Translations under genes and position numbers: made by a program | Source: Rhodobacterales bacterium | GTDB taxonomy: Bacteria > Pseudomonadota > Alphaproteobacteria > Rhodobacterales > Rhodobacteraceae | Direction: 5' to 3' | Assembly: GCA_002748265.1 (NCBI GenBank) | Contig: PDRY01000016.1 | Span: 186,001-250,000 of the forward strand | Length of the DNA: 64,000 nucleotides | Notes under the pieces: model-generated | Told to the model about the DNA's origin: nothing | Database searches by the model: none | The model's input: the letters and a program-made list of their open reading frames with translations, nothing else | Shown: positions 22,557 through 31,633 of the stretch, piece by piece | Layout: each line of letters starts with the position of its first letter | Numbering within the stretch: position 1 is the first letter of the stretch

Positions 22557-22910
22557 ATGCCCTTCGATCCTGCGACGCTGCGCTATAACAGCGATGGCCT
22601 CATTCCCTGCATCGCCCAGCAGCAGGGCAGCAAAGAAGTTCTCATGATGGCCTGGATGAATGCCCAATCCATCGCGCGCACGCTAGAGACGGGGCACGTC
22701 ACATACTGGTCGCGCTCGCGGCAGTCCTTCTGGGCGAAGGGGGAGACCTCCGGGAACATGCAAAAGCTCATCGAGCTGCGCTATGACTGCGATCAGGACT
22801 GCCTGCTGGCCATTGTCGATCAGACCGGACCGGCGTGCCACACGGGACGGCGCAGCTGTTTCTACAACCGGATCACGGACGAGGGCAGCGAAGAAGCACC
22901 TTTGCCCTGA
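22557..22910 (+). CDS. hisI: Phosphoribosyl-AMP cyclohydrolase
   Basis: HisI opens the adenine ring of PR-AMP in histidine biosynthesis. The 117-residue product shows VLMMAWMNAQS, TYWSRSRQSFWAKGETSGN and the metal/zinc segments YDCDQDCLL and CHTGRRSCF. It is the monofunctional form; hisE is not adjacent. I chose the ATG at 22557, which has AGAGG upstream; the frame continues 5' but overlaps the divergent scaffold gene. Confidence 0.95.
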   Translation: MPFDPATLRYNSDGLIPCIAQQQGSKEVLMMAWMNAQSIARTLETGHVTYWSRSRQSFWAKGETSGNMQKLIELRYDCDQDCLLAIVDQTGPACHTGRRSCFYNRITDEGSEEAPLP

Positions 22911-22964
22911 CTGGGCGCGGAGCAGCCCCGGCACCATGTCAGGGCTGCCACCATGCGCGCGGCG

Positions 22965-24776
22965 CTATTCGCCGTCCCACCACCAGACATCGGGCTGCCA
23001 GCCCGGCCAGTCGCCGAAGATCGGCATGGCCTCGGGATGCTTGAGCCGCGCGTCATGGGCGATGCGGCTGATGTTCCACTGGTAGATCGGGATCACGTAG
23101 CGCCCGGCCGTGAGCACACGGTCAAGCGCGCGGGCCGAGGCGATGAAATCGTCTTGACTTTCGGCACTCAGCAGGCTGTCGATCATCGCGTCCACCGCCG
23201 GGGATTTGACGCCCATCAGGTTGCGCCCGCCGGTGGCGTCGGCCTGTTCGGAACCGAAGTACAGATACTGCTCCGTGCCCGGAGACAGCGTCAGCCCCCG
23301 TCGGTAGTAGGTCATGTCAAAATCATACGCATCGGTGCGTTCTTTGAACTGCGCGGCGTCCACGACGGTGATCGACGGCGTGATCCCGAGACGGCCAAGC
23401 GATTGCACGAACATGTCAATGATCGCCTGGTTTTCGGATGAATTGCTTTGCAGCAGGATGTCGAACGCAAAGTCAGCGCCATCGGCATTCTTCAAAACCC
23501 CGTCCTGCACGGTCCAGCCGGCCTCTTCCAACAGGCCGAGCGCCTTGCCGATATTGGCCCGGTTCCGCTCCGACCCGTTCGAGACGGGCAACGTGTAGCC
23601 TTCGAACGTGCCCGGTGGCAGATCGGCGGCGAAGGGCTCCAGCAATTCGCGCACGCGGCCTTCGGCGGGGCCGTCCTGCATCGCCAGCGGAGAGTTGGAG
23701 AAATAGGAGGTGATCCGGGGCTGGGCACCGCCCGTCATGGTGTCGTTGATGAACTCGAAATTGAACGCATGCATCATCGCCGCGCGCACGCGCCAGTCTT
23801 CGAACTGCGCTCGGCGGGTGTTCATCACGAAGCCGGTCATGCCCGACGGACGGGCGTGGGGCAGGATTTCCTTGACGTAGTCCCCGCTCTCAATGAGCGG
23901 GAAGTTATACTGGCTGTCCCACTTGGCCACGTTGAATTCGCGGTTGGAATTCACGATGCCGGTCTTGAAGGCCTCAAAGGCGGCGGTTTCATCCCCGAAG
24001 AATTCCAGCCGGACTTCATCAAGATTGTTGGTCCCCCGGCGGAACGGAATGTCGGCGCCCCAATAGTCAGGGTCGCGGGAGAAGGTGATGAAGCGGCCCG
24101 GCTCAAAATCGCTGATGACGTAGGGGGCCGAGGTGATCGGGATCATGTCGGTGCCGCCGGTCGCCGCGAAATCCATCCCCTCATATTGGGCCTTCTTCAG
24201 GATCGGGCGCATCCCGGCCAGAAGCGCCAGCTCGCGGTTGTCCTCACTGAAGGTGAACTTGACGGAGCGCTCGCCGGTTTGCTCCATGCTGGCGACCTTG
24301 GACCAGAACCCTGCGTAGCGGGGGTGGCCTTCGGTGCCCAGCGTTTCAAACGACCACATGACATCGTCGATGGTGACGGGGCTGCCGTCGGAGAAGCGGG
24401 CATCGGGGTGCAGCGTAAACTCCACCCATTCGCGATTCTCACCGACTTCCATCGATTCGGCCAAAAGCCCATAGAGCGTGAAGGGCTCGTCCAGCGTGCG
24501 GCCCATCAAGCTTTCGCCCATCAGAAACCGAAGCTGCCAATCGACCGTGCCCTTGCGCACAAAAGGATTGAGACTGTCAAAGCCACCGACGGTGGCGGTG
24601 ACGATCTTTCCGCCCTTCGGCGCCTCAGGGTTCACATAGGGCAACGCCTCAAAATCTTGGGGCAGGGCAGGGTCGCCATACATAGCGATGCCATGGACCG
24701 GCTCCGCCTGTGCCATGCCCGTGAGCGCCAGAGCCGCAACGGAGCCCTTCAGGAACTGAAAAAACTGCGGTTTCAT
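22965..24776 (-). CDS. Family 5 (YejA-like) extracellular solute-binding protein
   Basis: A 603-residue periplasmic protein with a signal peptide ending MAQAEP (about residue 24). The family 5 binding-protein core shows features of YejA-type proteins: the N-terminal HGIAMYGDPALP, FVNP-like YVNPEAPKGG, FTLHPDARFSDGSPVT, and the GVNSPAVD-like segment near the C-terminus. Such proteins bring oligopeptides or microcin C-like peptides to an ABC importer. No permease or ATPase gene lies nearby, so it must use a transporter encoded elsewhere. Confidence 0.85.
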   Translation of the reverse strand: MKPQFFQFLKGSVAALALTGMAQAEPVHGIAMYGDPALPQDFEALPYVNPEAPKGGKIVTATVGGFDSLNPFVRKGTVDWQLRFLMGESLMGRTLDEPFTLYGLLAESMEVGENREWVEFTLHPDARFSDGSPVTIDDVMWSFETLGTEGHPRYAGFWSKVASMEQTGERSVKFTFSEDNRELALLAGMRPILKKAQYEGMDFAATGGTDMIPITSAPYVISDFEPGRFITFSRDPDYWGADIPFRRGTNNLDEVRLEFFGDETAAFEAFKTGIVNSNREFNVAKWDSQYNFPLIESGDYVKEILPHARPSGMTGFVMNTRRAQFEDWRVRAAMMHAFNFEFINDTMTGGAQPRITSYFSNSPLAMQDGPAEGRVRELLEPFAADLPPGTFEGYTLPVSNGSERNRANIGKALGLLEEAGWTVQDGVLKNADGADFAFDILLQSNSSENQAIIDMFVQSLGRLGITPSITVVDAAQFKERTDAYDFDMTYYRRGLTLSPGTEQYLYFGSEQADATGGRNLMGVKSPAVDAMIDSLLSAESQDDFIASARALDRVLTAGRYVIPIYQWNISRIAHDARLKHPEAMPIFGDWPGWQPDVWWWDGE

Positions 24777-24853
24777 TTCGTGGAAATCCTCTTGCCCTGT
24801 GAGCGTTCTGCAGGGAGCCTACGCGCGGGACGGTGGCTTTTCAAACTTTTAGC

Positions 24854-24882
24854 TTGGACTCTTTGCGCGTGCCGCGTATATA
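24854..24882 (+). promoter_or_regulatory. Sigma-70-type promoter of candidate small RNA
   Basis: A -35 TTGGAC (24854-24859) and a -10 TATATA (24877-24882) are separated by exactly 17 bases. The likely start is near 24889. No coding frame follows before the terminator. Confidence 0.55.
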
Positions 24883-24888
24883 GAAGGC

Positions 24889-24962
24889 ACTGCTCGATAG
24901 GTTTCTTGCCTGTATGAAACCTGCCTCAATAACTAACGCCCGCCTCGTGCGGGCGTTTTTTT
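24889..24962 (+). ncRNA. Candidate trans-acting small RNA (about 74 nt)
   Basis: Between the yejA-like gene and the LytTR gene lies a compact unit of promoter, hairpin, single-stranded linker and terminator. The first hairpin has arms AGGTTTC (24899-24905) and GAAACCT (24916-24922) with a 10-base loop TTGCCTGTAT. The linker is GCCTCAATAACTA. The terminator has arms ACGCCCGC and GCGGGCGT with a CTCGT loop and seven T. This architecture is that of an Hfq-dependent small RNA. I do not recognise the family with certainty. Confidence 0.55.
24936..24962 (+). terminator. Rho-independent terminator of candidate sRNA
   Basis: Perfect 8-base stem ACGCCCGC (24936-24943) with GCGGGCGT (24949-24956), loop CTCGT, T-run 24956-24962. 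Confidence 0.85.
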
Positions 24963-25011
24963 ATTTTGAGATCTGACGAGAGCAGGGCGGCTTTGACAGA
25001 TTCGTTGATAC

Positions 25012-25050
25012 GAAAAAACCGCCGGACCCGTGCAGGGCCCGGCGGCGTTA
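25012..25050 (-). terminator. Terminator-like hairpin on the - strand
   Basis: Read on the - strand, CCGCCGGGCCCT and a matching AGGGT-CCGGCGG arm form a long stem followed by six T (the AAAAAA at 25013-25018 on +). No - strand gene upstream is evident, since the LytTR gene on + begins at 25197. It may end an unannotated - strand transcript or serve as a back-stop for antisense reading. The rest of 24963-25196 shows no convincing gene. Confidence 0.45.
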
Positions 25051-25196
25051 TTGGTCATGAAAAAGAATTGTGGCCTATGTCGGATCGGATCGCGATCCCT
25101 GCAGACCCAAAATCCCATGTCGGGACGGATCTCATCAAACTGGACTACGCAAAACACATCCGGTATTCGTGAAAGACCCCACTTTAAGAGTTCGCG

Positions 25197-26000
25197 ATGC
25201 GTGAAACGACGCCTTATCGGCTAAGCAATCTGCTTCTTGATGCAAGCGTACCCGTATTGCTGGCATTGTCGGGCCCGTTCGGAACCTTCCAATCGCTCAC
25301 TCTGCAGGAACGTGCCCTGATGTTCAGCCTCGGCTCGATGGGGACTGCGCTGTGCACCCAGTTCATCGTTCGGCTCTGTCTGAAAGATCCTTGGCTCAGC
25401 CACGTCCGGCGGCCCTACCGAATCCTTGTGGGCACGTTGCTGGCGTCGATCCCGTCCGTGGTGGTTGTCAGAGCCGTCGGGCAGGCGCTCGGCCTGGCGC
25501 ATGTCATGCCGGATAGCCTGCTGGAACTGTGGTTCCAGATCTGTCAGATCAATATCGCGTTGGTCGCTTTGCATTTCGTTCTGCTTCATCGTTTGCAGGC
25601 CCGGCGTCGGTCCGGCGACCATGCAGACGAACCGAAGGATCCAGATCCAAGACCAGAGACGGAGCCGCTGGAGGTGCCGCCGACCTTGGTCGCACGGCTG
25701 GCGCCGGAGAACCGCGGCGCGGTCATCTCGTTGACGGCGCAGGATCACTATGTGGAGATCACGACGACAGGCGGGGCTGAGTTGGTTCTGATGCGGCTGT
25801 CTGATGCCATCTCCGAACTGCAGGGCCTTCCGGGAATTCAGATCCACCGGTCGCACTGGGTGGCGCTGAGCGCGATTCGCAGCACATCCCGCAGCGCGGG
25901 CCGGATGAACGTGACGCTCGTCGATGGGCGCAGCCTGCCGGTCGCAACAACGCGTGAGAAAAGCGTGCGCGCAACCTTGGATCGGCGCGAGAGCACCTGA
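25197..26000 (+). CDS. Membrane-anchored LytTR transcriptional regulator
   Basis: A 267-residue protein with about four membrane helices in the first 140 residues, a Pro/Asp-rich linker, and a C-terminal LytTR DNA-binding domain (about 165-262). The LytTR features are LTAQDHYVEI, the MRLSDAI segment, IQIHRSHWVALSAI and the basic end. Domain order implies a membrane-held regulator lacking a receiver domain. The signal it senses is unknown. It follows an unusual intergenic region with a small RNA candidate. Confidence 0.85.
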   Translation: MRETTPYRLSNLLLDASVPVLLALSGPFGTFQSLTLQERALMFSLGSMGTALCTQFIVRLCLKDPWLSHVRRPYRILVGTLLASIPSVVVVRAVGQALGLAHVMPDSLLELWFQICQINIALVALHFVLLHRLQARRRSGDHADEPKDPDPRPETEPLEVPPTLVARLAPENRGAVISLTAQDHYVEITTTGGAELVLMRLSDAISELQGLPGIQIHRSHWVALSAIRSTSRSAGRMNVTLVDGRSLPVATTREKSVRATLDRREST

Positions 26001-26090
26001 CGGCCAGGCAGGGGGTGTCACCGTCACGTCACTGGCATTTGCACCCGCAGCATGTAGGATGCGTCCAGACTTGCTCAAAAGGAGGCGCAG

Positions 26091-26864
26091 ATGTCGCTGC
26101 AAGGGAAAACCGCTGTTATCACCGGATCCAATTCGGGGATCGGGCTCGGCATCGCGACGGAGTTCGCCAAGGGCGGGCTGGATGTCGTGATCAACAGCTT
26201 TACCGACACTGAAGAAGACCACGCGCTTGCCGCCGAACTGGCGCGCGAGCACGGGGTGTCGGTGCGCTATATTCAGGCCGACATGAGCAAGGGCGATGAC
26301 GCCCGTGCCCTGATTGAGAAGGCCGGGCGCTGCGACATCCTGGTCAACAATGCCGGGATCCAACATGTCGCCCCGGTGGAAGAGTTCCCCGCCGCCAAAT
26401 GGGAGGCCATCATCGCGATCAACCTCAGCTCTGCCTTCCACACGATTGCGGCGGCCGTGCCGATGATGCGCAGTGCGGGCTGGGGCCGGGTCATCAACAT
26501 CGCCTCCGCCCACGGGCTCACGGCGTCGCCCTATAAATCGGCCTATGTCTCGGCCAAGCACGGCATTGTCGGGCTGACCAAGACCATCGCTCTGGAAACC
26601 GCCGAAGATCCGATCACCGTGAACGCCATCTGCCCCGGCTATGTGCTCACGCCGATGGTCGAGGCGCAGATCCCCGACACGATGAAGGAATACGGCATGG
26701 GCCGCGACGAGGTCGTGCGCGACATCCTTCTGGCGCGCCAGCCGTCGAAGCAATTCGCAACGGTCGAACAGATGGGCGGCACCGCTCTGTTCCTGTGTTC
26801 CGACGCCGCCGCGCAGATCACCGGCACCACCATTTCGGTGGATGGCGGCTGGACGGCGCTGTAG
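26091..26864 (+). CDS. bdhA: 3-hydroxybutyrate dehydrogenase
   Basis: This short-chain dehydrogenase oxidises D-3-hydroxybutyrate to acetoacetate with NAD, using monomers released from polyhydroxybutyrate. The 257-residue product shows the cofactor motif GSNSGIGLGIA (residues 12-22), NNAGIQHV, and the catalytic Tyr-x-x-x-Lys in YVSAKHG. The segment with FLCSDAAAQITGTTISVDGGW at the end (split between two helices) fits the BdhA subgroup. AGGAGG-like AAAGGAGG precedes the ATG. The patatin gene starts 9 bases later. Confidence 0.93.
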   Translation: MSLQGKTAVITGSNSGIGLGIATEFAKGGLDVVINSFTDTEEDHALAAELAREHGVSVRYIQADMSKGDDARALIEKAGRCDILVNNAGIQHVAPVEEFPAAKWEAIIAINLSSAFHTIAAAVPMMRSAGWGRVINIASAHGLTASPYKSAYVSAKHGIVGLTKTIALETAEDPITVNAICPGYVLTPMVEAQIPDTMKEYGMGRDEVVRDILLARQPSKQFATVEQMGGTALFLCSDAAAQITGTTISVDGGWTAL

Positions 26865-26873
26865 GGCGCCGCG

Positions 26874-27908
26874 GTGACGATCAAGCTCAACCTCGCCCTC
26901 CAGGGGGGCGGGGCGCATGGCGCCTTCACCTGGGGCGTTCTGGATCGCCTTCTGGAAGAGGACGGGATCGAGATCGCTGCCATTTCCGGCACCTCGGCTG
27001 GGGCGCTGAACGCCGCGGCGATCAAATCCGGGATGATCGAAGGTGGCCGCGCAGGCGCGCGGGAAAAGCTCGATTGGCTTTGGGGGCAGGTCGGGGCGGT
27101 GACTGCGCCCGGCCTGTCGCAATGGCTGTCGATCTGGGCGCCCTCCGCGCCCTGGCTGGCTCGCGGGATGGAGTATTCCTCGACCTTTGCGGCCTTCGAT
27201 GCGATGAGCCGGATGATGTCGCCCTACGCGTTCGGTCCGCTGTTTGAAAACCCGCTGTCGCGGGTGGTCTCCCAGTTGTCCTTTGACGAGGTCTGCGCCG
27301 ATGACGGGCCCGAGCTCCATATCTGCGCGACCAATGTCCGATCGGGCAAGATCCGGGTGTTCACGGGCCACGAACTGAGCGCGGATGCCATCCTTGCCTC
27401 CGCCTGCCTTCCGACCCTGTTCCGCGCGGTAGAGATCACCGATCCAGTGACCGGCACCCGCGAAGCGTACTGGGATGGCGGCTATACCGGCAATCCCGCG
27501 CTGTTCCCGCTCTTTGCGCCGCATCTGCCCGATGACATCCTGATCGTGAACATCAACCCGATCCACCGCGAAGAGATCCCGACCGAGCCCCAGCAGATCC
27601 AGAACCGCATCAACGAGATCAGCTTCAATTCATCGCTGCTGCGTGAATTGCGGGCGATTGATTTCGTGCAGCGGCTGATTGCGGGAGGTCAGGTTGCGGA
27701 AGGCCAGATGAAGCGTGTTCTGGTGCATATGATCGCGGATGACGCGCTGATGAACGCTCTCAGCGTCGCCACGAAGCTGGTGCCCAACCCGGTCGTTCTC
27801 GCGCGGCTCAAAGACGCGGGCCGCGAGGCGTGCGGCAGGTTCCTTGAGACCCATCGCGGCGATCTGGGTGCACGCAGCAGCACGGATCTGCGCGCGATGT
27901 TTAGCTAG
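26874..27908 (+). CDS. Patatin-like phospholipase family protein
   Basis: A 344-residue hydrolase with the patatin oxyanion motif GGGAHGAF (residues 11-18), the nucleophile Ser in GTSAGALNAA (about residue 43), and the catalytic Asp in WDGGYTGNP (about residue 203). The start is GTG. It is translated just after bdhA, a pairing suggesting a link with polyhydroxybutyrate or lipid turnover; the substrate is unknown. Its end overlaps the convergent DUF502 gene by 4 bases. Confidence 0.88.
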   Translation: MTIKLNLALQGGGAHGAFTWGVLDRLLEEDGIEIAAISGTSAGALNAAAIKSGMIEGGRAGAREKLDWLWGQVGAVTAPGLSQWLSIWAPSAPWLARGMEYSSTFAAFDAMSRMMSPYAFGPLFENPLSRVVSQLSFDEVCADDGPELHICATNVRSGKIRVFTGHELSADAILASACLPTLFRAVEITDPVTGTREAYWDGGYTGNPALFPLFAPHLPDDILIVNINPIHREEIPTEPQQIQNRINEISFNSSLLRELRAIDFVQRLIAGGQVAEGQMKRVLVHMIADDALMNALSVATKLVPNPVVLARLKDAGREACGRFLETHRGDLGARSSTDLRAMFS

Positions 27909-28675
27909 GTTTTCTCGTCGCCGGGGAGAACGACAGGCGGGTGAGCCTCCTGCGCGTTGCGATCCCCCGGATAGACAAGCCCCGCCGAGATCACGAGCTT
28001 CGCCGCATCCTCGATGGTCATGTCGAGCTCGATCACGTCTTCGCGCGGGAAGAACAGAAGGAACCCGGAGGTCGGGTTCGGCGTGGTTGGCACAAAGACC
28101 GACAGCATGTCCGCCTCGCCCGAGCGGCGCAGGACCTCTCCGCGCGCATGGGTGGAAATGAACCCGATGGCCCAGATCCCCTTGCGGGGATATTCGACCA
28201 TGCAGGCTTTCTCAAAGCTCTGCTCCTGTTGGGCAAAGATCGTCTCCGCGATCTGCTTCACGCCGTTATAGATCGACCGCACGACCGGCATCCGCGCAAC
28301 CAGACCCTCGCCCCATCGCAGGAAGCTGCGCCCGACGAAGCCCTTGGCGATCCAGCCGACGAGAACGGTAAAGATCAGGAACACGACCACGCCGAGGCCG
28401 CGCACATTGATGTAGACCTGATCTTCTCCGGTCAGCCCCAGCCAGCGGTTGAGCAGCGCGTTGGGCTGGTAGGAATTGGGCACAAAGGGCCACACGGCAC
28501 TGTCCACCCAGCCGACCACGGTCCAGATCAACCAGACCGTCAGCCCGATCGGCGCGATCACGACCACGCCGGCCAGGAAGTTGTTACGCAAACCGCCCAA
28601 GATGCCGCCAAACAGGCCGGAGCGATGGGGCGCGCGGGAATCGTCGTGCTTCTGGGTCACCGGGCCTACCTGCAT
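27905..28675 (-). CDS. DUF502 family membrane protein
   Basis: A 256-residue protein with two membrane helices (about residues 35-55 and 95-115). The DUF502 core after them is GEGLVARMPVVRSIYNGVKQ and, near residue 185, FVPTTPNPTSGFLLFF. The family is widespread and of unknown function; plant relatives are COV1-like trafficking proteins. It is convergent with the patatin gene and followed by the pseudouridine genes on the same strand after a gap. Confidence 0.88.
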   Translation of the reverse strand: MQVGPVTQKHDDSRAPHRSGLFGGILGGLRNNFLAGVVVIAPIGLTVWLIWTVVGWVDSAVWPFVPNSYQPNALLNRWLGLTGEDQVYINVRGLGVVVFLIFTVLVGWIAKGFVGRSFLRWGEGLVARMPVVRSIYNGVKQIAETIFAQQEQSFEKACMVEYPRKGIWAIGFISTHARGEVLRRSGEADMLSVFVPTTPNPTSGFLLFFPREDVIELDMTIEDAAKLVISAGLVYPGDRNAQEAHPPVVLPGDEKT

Positions 28676-28729
28676 TAAGCGCGTGTTATGACATGGTATC
28701 TATGTGGGCCTGCGCCCCGCGGCAACGGC

Positions 28730-29641
28730 TCAGGGCGCGGATTTCAGCGCAGTGGCGATTTTCGCCCCAAGGCGAGCATTGTTGCGCACCAGGGCGATGT
28801 TGGAGTCCAGTGAACGCCCTTCGGTCAGCTCAAAGATTCGCTGCAGCAGGAACGGGGTCACCTGCTTTGCGGCAATTCCCTGCTCATCCGCTTCCTGAAG
28901 GGCACGCTCGATGATCGGAGCCAGATCCTGCGCGGGGATTTCGTCCTGTGCTGGGATCGGGTTCGTGACCAGCTGCCCGCCGGGCAGGCCAAGCGCCGCG
29001 CGCAGGCGCTGCGCATCCGCGATCTGCTGCGGCGTGTCGGCCCGCAGCGGCGCGGGCAGGGCGCTTTCGCGCGACCAGAAGGCGGGGATCACATCCTGAC
29101 CGTAGGCAAAAACCGGAACGCCCAGCGTCTCAAGCACTTCGAACGTTTTGGGCAGGTCGAGGATCGCCTTTGCCCCTGCGCAAACCACGGTGACGGGCGT
29201 GTGGGCCAGCTCCTGCAGGTCGGCGGAGATGTCAAAGCTTTGCTCCGCGCGGCGGTGCACGCCGCCGATCCCGCCCGTGGCAAAGACCTCGATCCCCGCC
29301 AGATGGGCGCAGATCATGGTGCCCGCCACGGTGGTGGCGCCGGTGCGCCCTTGGGCAAGGCAGACCGCCAGATCGGCGCGCGACAGCTTCATCGCGTCGG
29401 GCGTCTGGGCAAGACGGTCCAGCTCCTCGGGCTCCAGCCCGATATGGAGCTGTCCGTCCAGCACCGCAATGGTTGCGGGGCAGGCGCCCTCAGCGCGGAT
29501 GTCGTCTTCGACCAGCCGCGCGGTTTCGGCGTTTTGCGGCCAGGGCATGCCGTGGGTGATGATCGTGCTTTCCAGAGCGGCGATCGGCGCGCCTTCAGCG
29601 CGGGCTTTGGCAACTTCGGCGGAGGTGGTGAACGAGATCAT
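28730..29641 (-). CDS. psuG: Pseudouridine-5'-phosphate glycosidase
   Basis: PsuG splits pseudouridine 5'-phosphate into uracil and ribose 5-phosphate. The 303-residue product begins with the conserved ALESTIITHGMPWPQN (about residues 22-37) and shows the GRTGATTVAGTM region, FATGGIGGVHR, and SLDSNIALVRNNARLG near the end. The start overlaps the psuK stop by 4 bases. Together the two enzymes recycle modified nucleosides from RNA. Confidence 0.93.
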   Translation of the reverse strand: MISFTTSAEVAKARAEGAPIAALESTIITHGMPWPQNAETARLVEDDIRAEGACPATIAVLDGQLHIGLEPEELDRLAQTPDAMKLSRADLAVCLAQGRTGATTVAGTMICAHLAGIEVFATGGIGGVHRRAEQSFDISADLQELAHTPVTVVCAGAKAILDLPKTFEVLETLGVPVFAYGQDVIPAFWSRESALPAPLRADTPQQIADAQRLRAALGLPGGQLVTNPIPAQDEIPAQDLAPIIERALQEADEQGIAAKQVTPFLLQRIFELTEGRSLDSNIALVRNNARLGAKIATALKSAP

Positions 29642-30525
29642 GCGGTCTTTCCAGAGATATGCGCAGCGGCAATGGTGAGAGCGTGGGACAGGGCGTCGTC
29701 GCGCGACGCGCCATCCAGTTCGGCAGAAATATGAGCGGCCATGAAGCTGTCACCGGCGCCGGTGACTTGCACAACCTCGACCTTCGGCGGCAGCGCGACC
29801 ACGACGCCTTCGGCGGTGGCATCAGCGGTTTCGCAGCTGCCATGGGTCACGACCGCACGGGACAGGCCGTTTGCGACAAGATGGGCGGCGGCGGTCGGGG
29901 CGTCCTGGAACGCGGCTCCGGCCATCAGGTTCGCTTCTTCGAGATTGACGTAATAAACCGCGTGTTCGTGGGCCCGCAGGGCCAAAAGCCGCTCTGCCTT
30001 GCCGGGCGAGGCCGGGGCGACGCGCAGATCGGCCTGCGTGAAGAGCGCCGACTTCGCGATCTGCTCCAGCAGCTCGGCGGTCAGGTTGCCGTCAAGCGCC
30101 ACGGCACCTTCCCAGGGCGCCGTCTGGGTGCCCAGGCGTCCGTCTTCGAGAGGGGCCAGGATCAACGCTCCGGCAGCTTCGAGCGAGTGGGCATCGGCGA
30201 TGGCGGCCACAAGCCCTTCGGGGCTTTCAATGGCCATGTAGCGATCCGTGGGCAGTTCGGCTGAGCGCAGCAGGAATCGCGCGTCGAGCCCGAGCCGTTC
30301 GATCTCTTCGGACAGGGCGCGGCCTTCGCTGTCGTCGCCAATGACGGACAGGAGGGCAGGGCGCCGCCCCAGCCGGGCCAGTGTCACCGCGATGTTCATG
30401 GCAACCCCGCCGGGCACGCGCCGGATGCGGCCGGGACGGTCGGCGCCCAAGGGCATGTCTTCGGCGCAGCGCCCGATCACGTCCCACAGGACGGAGCCAA
30501 TGCAAAGAATGTCAGGTCGTGTCAT
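29638..30525 (-). CDS. psuK: Pseudouridine kinase (PfkB family)
   Basis: A ribokinase-type kinase of 295 residues with [15 protein letters not shown] (N-terminal ligand motif) and the C-terminal PfkB signature [12 protein letters not shown], holding the catalytic Asp. Coupled to psuG, it most likely phosphorylates pseudouridine to supply the glycosidase. I chose the ATG at 30525, with AGGGG just upstream; the frame extends to 30561. Substrate assignment rests on the operon, since PfkB sequences alone do not fix it. Confidence 0.87.
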   Translation of the reverse strand: MTRPDILCIGSVLWDVIGRCAEDMPLGADRPGRIRRVPGGVAMNIAVTLARLGRRPALLSVIGDDSEGRALSEEIERLGLDARFLLRSAELPTDRYMAIESPEGLVAAIADAHSLEAAGALILAPLEDGRLGTQTAPWEGAVALDGNLTAELLEQIAKSALFTQADLRVAPASPGKAERLLALRAHEHAVYYVNLEEANLMAGAAFQDAPTAAAHLVANGLSRAVVTHGSCETADATAEGVVVALPPKVEVVQVTGAGDSFMAAHISAELDGASRDDALSHALTIAAAHISGKTA

Positions 30526-30610
30526 AACGCCCCTATGCACCGCCGCGCGCGCGTCGCGCAAGCTGGGCCGCGCGTTTTGGCCATTTGGGGCCTGCGATGC
30601 CCAACAGGGC

Positions 30611-30639
30611 TTGACCCTTCAGGCGTCAGGCTCTAATGG
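30611..30639 (+). promoter_or_regulatory. Promoter of rpsB-tsf
   Basis: A -35 TTGACC (30611-30616) and a weak -10 TAATGG (30634-30639) with a 17-base spacer, about 115 bases before the rpsB start. It leaves a long leader. Confidence 0.45.
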
Positions 30640-30649
30640 GCGCTCACTT

Positions 30650-30750
30650 ACCCCGCAGGCGGGGGCGGGCCTTATGGGGAGACATCCCATCAAGGTCCAC
30701 CGGTTGGCAAACGCTGATCCCCCGCCAAGGCATAAACCGGAAAGGAAAAC
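30650..30750 (+). promoter_or_regulatory. Structured rpsB leader, possible S2 autoregulation
   Basis: The leader can fold with outer arms GGCGGGGG (30658-30665) and CCCCCGCC (30719-30726). These enclose a hairpin ATGGG/CCCAT around 30674-30690 that is itself flanked by CCTT/AAGG. Ribosomal protein leaders commonly bind their product; S2 autoregulation is known for rpsB. The assignment here is inference from position and pairing only. Confidence 0.4.
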
Positions 30751-30754
30751 GGAC

Positions 30755-31561
30755 ATGGCTCTTCCCGAGTTCTCCATGCGTCAGCTGCTTGAAGCCGGCG
30801 TTCACTTTGGTCACCAGACCCAGCGTTGGAACCCCCGTATGGAGCAGTATATCTACGGCTCCCGCAACGGCATCCACATTTTCGACCTGACCCAGACCGT
30901 CCCGATGCTGGACGCCGCACTCAACGCCGTGCGCGAAACCGTCGCCAAAGGCGGCCGCATCCTGTTCGTCGGCACCAAGCGTCAGGCCGCGCGCCCGGTC
31001 GCCGAAGCCGCTGAGAAATCCGCGCAGTTCTACATGAACCACCGCTGGCTGGGCGGCACGCTCACCAACTGGCAGACCGTTTCGCAGTCCATCAACCGTC
31101 TGCGCGCGATCGACGAAGCCGCCGAGAACGGCTTTGAAGGCCTGACCAAGAAAGAGCGTCTGGGCATGGAGCGTGAGCAGGCCAAACTGCAGGCCTCGCT
31201 GGGCGGGATCCGCGAAATGGGCGGCGTGCCGGACATGCTGTTCATCATCGACGTGAAAAAAGAAGACCTGGCCATTGCCGAAGCCAAGAAGCTTGGCATC
31301 CCGGTCGTCGCCGTTGTCGATACCAACTGCTCCCCCGATGGCGTGGACTACATGATCCCGGGCAACGATGACGCGGCGCGCGCCATTGCGCTCTACTGCG
31401 ATCTGGTCTCCCGCGCGGCTCTCGACGGCATGTCCGCTCAGCTGGGCGCCGCTGGCGTCGATCTGGGCGAGCTGGAAGAAATGGCCGAAGAGATGGCCGA
31501 TGCCGGCGAAGCCGTTGAGCCCGTCGAAGCCGAAGCTGCCGAAGCTGAAGCCGACGCCTGA
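30755..31561 (+). CDS. rpsB: 30S ribosomal protein S2
   Basis: S2 binds late in 30S assembly. The 268-residue product begins [20 protein letters not shown] and has [23 protein letters not shown], and [14 protein letters not shown]. The C-terminal tail (about residues 235-268) is acidic and Ala-rich, as in many alphaproteobacteria. I chose the ATG at 30755 with GGAAAGG upstream. tsf follows 72 bases later; the spacer has a hairpin GGAGGGCC/GGCCCTTCC near 31589-31607. Confidence 0.97.
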   Translation: MALPEFSMRQLLEAGVHFGHQTQRWNPRMEQYIYGSRNGIHIFDLTQTVPMLDAALNAVRETVAKGGRILFVGTKRQAARPVAEAAEKSAQFYMNHRWLGGTLTNWQTVSQSINRLRAIDEAAENGFEGLTKKERLGMEREQAKLQASLGGIREMGGVPDMLFIIDVKKEDLAIAEAKKLGIPVVAVVDTNCSPDGVDYMIPGNDDAARAIALYCDLVSRAALDGMSAQLGAAGVDLGELEEMAEEMADAGEAVEPVEAEAAEAEADA

Positions 31562-31633
31562 TCGGCGTCCGTTACAGACCTGTTACCGGGAGGGCCTAAG
31601 GCCCTTCCGACGATCTCACGAAGGAGAGAGATG

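Noticed and set aside
25221-27566. A 781-codon - strand frame opposite LytTR, bdhA and the patatin gene
   Set aside because: It is antisense to three well-supported genes and has low-complexity Arg/Gly/His composition.
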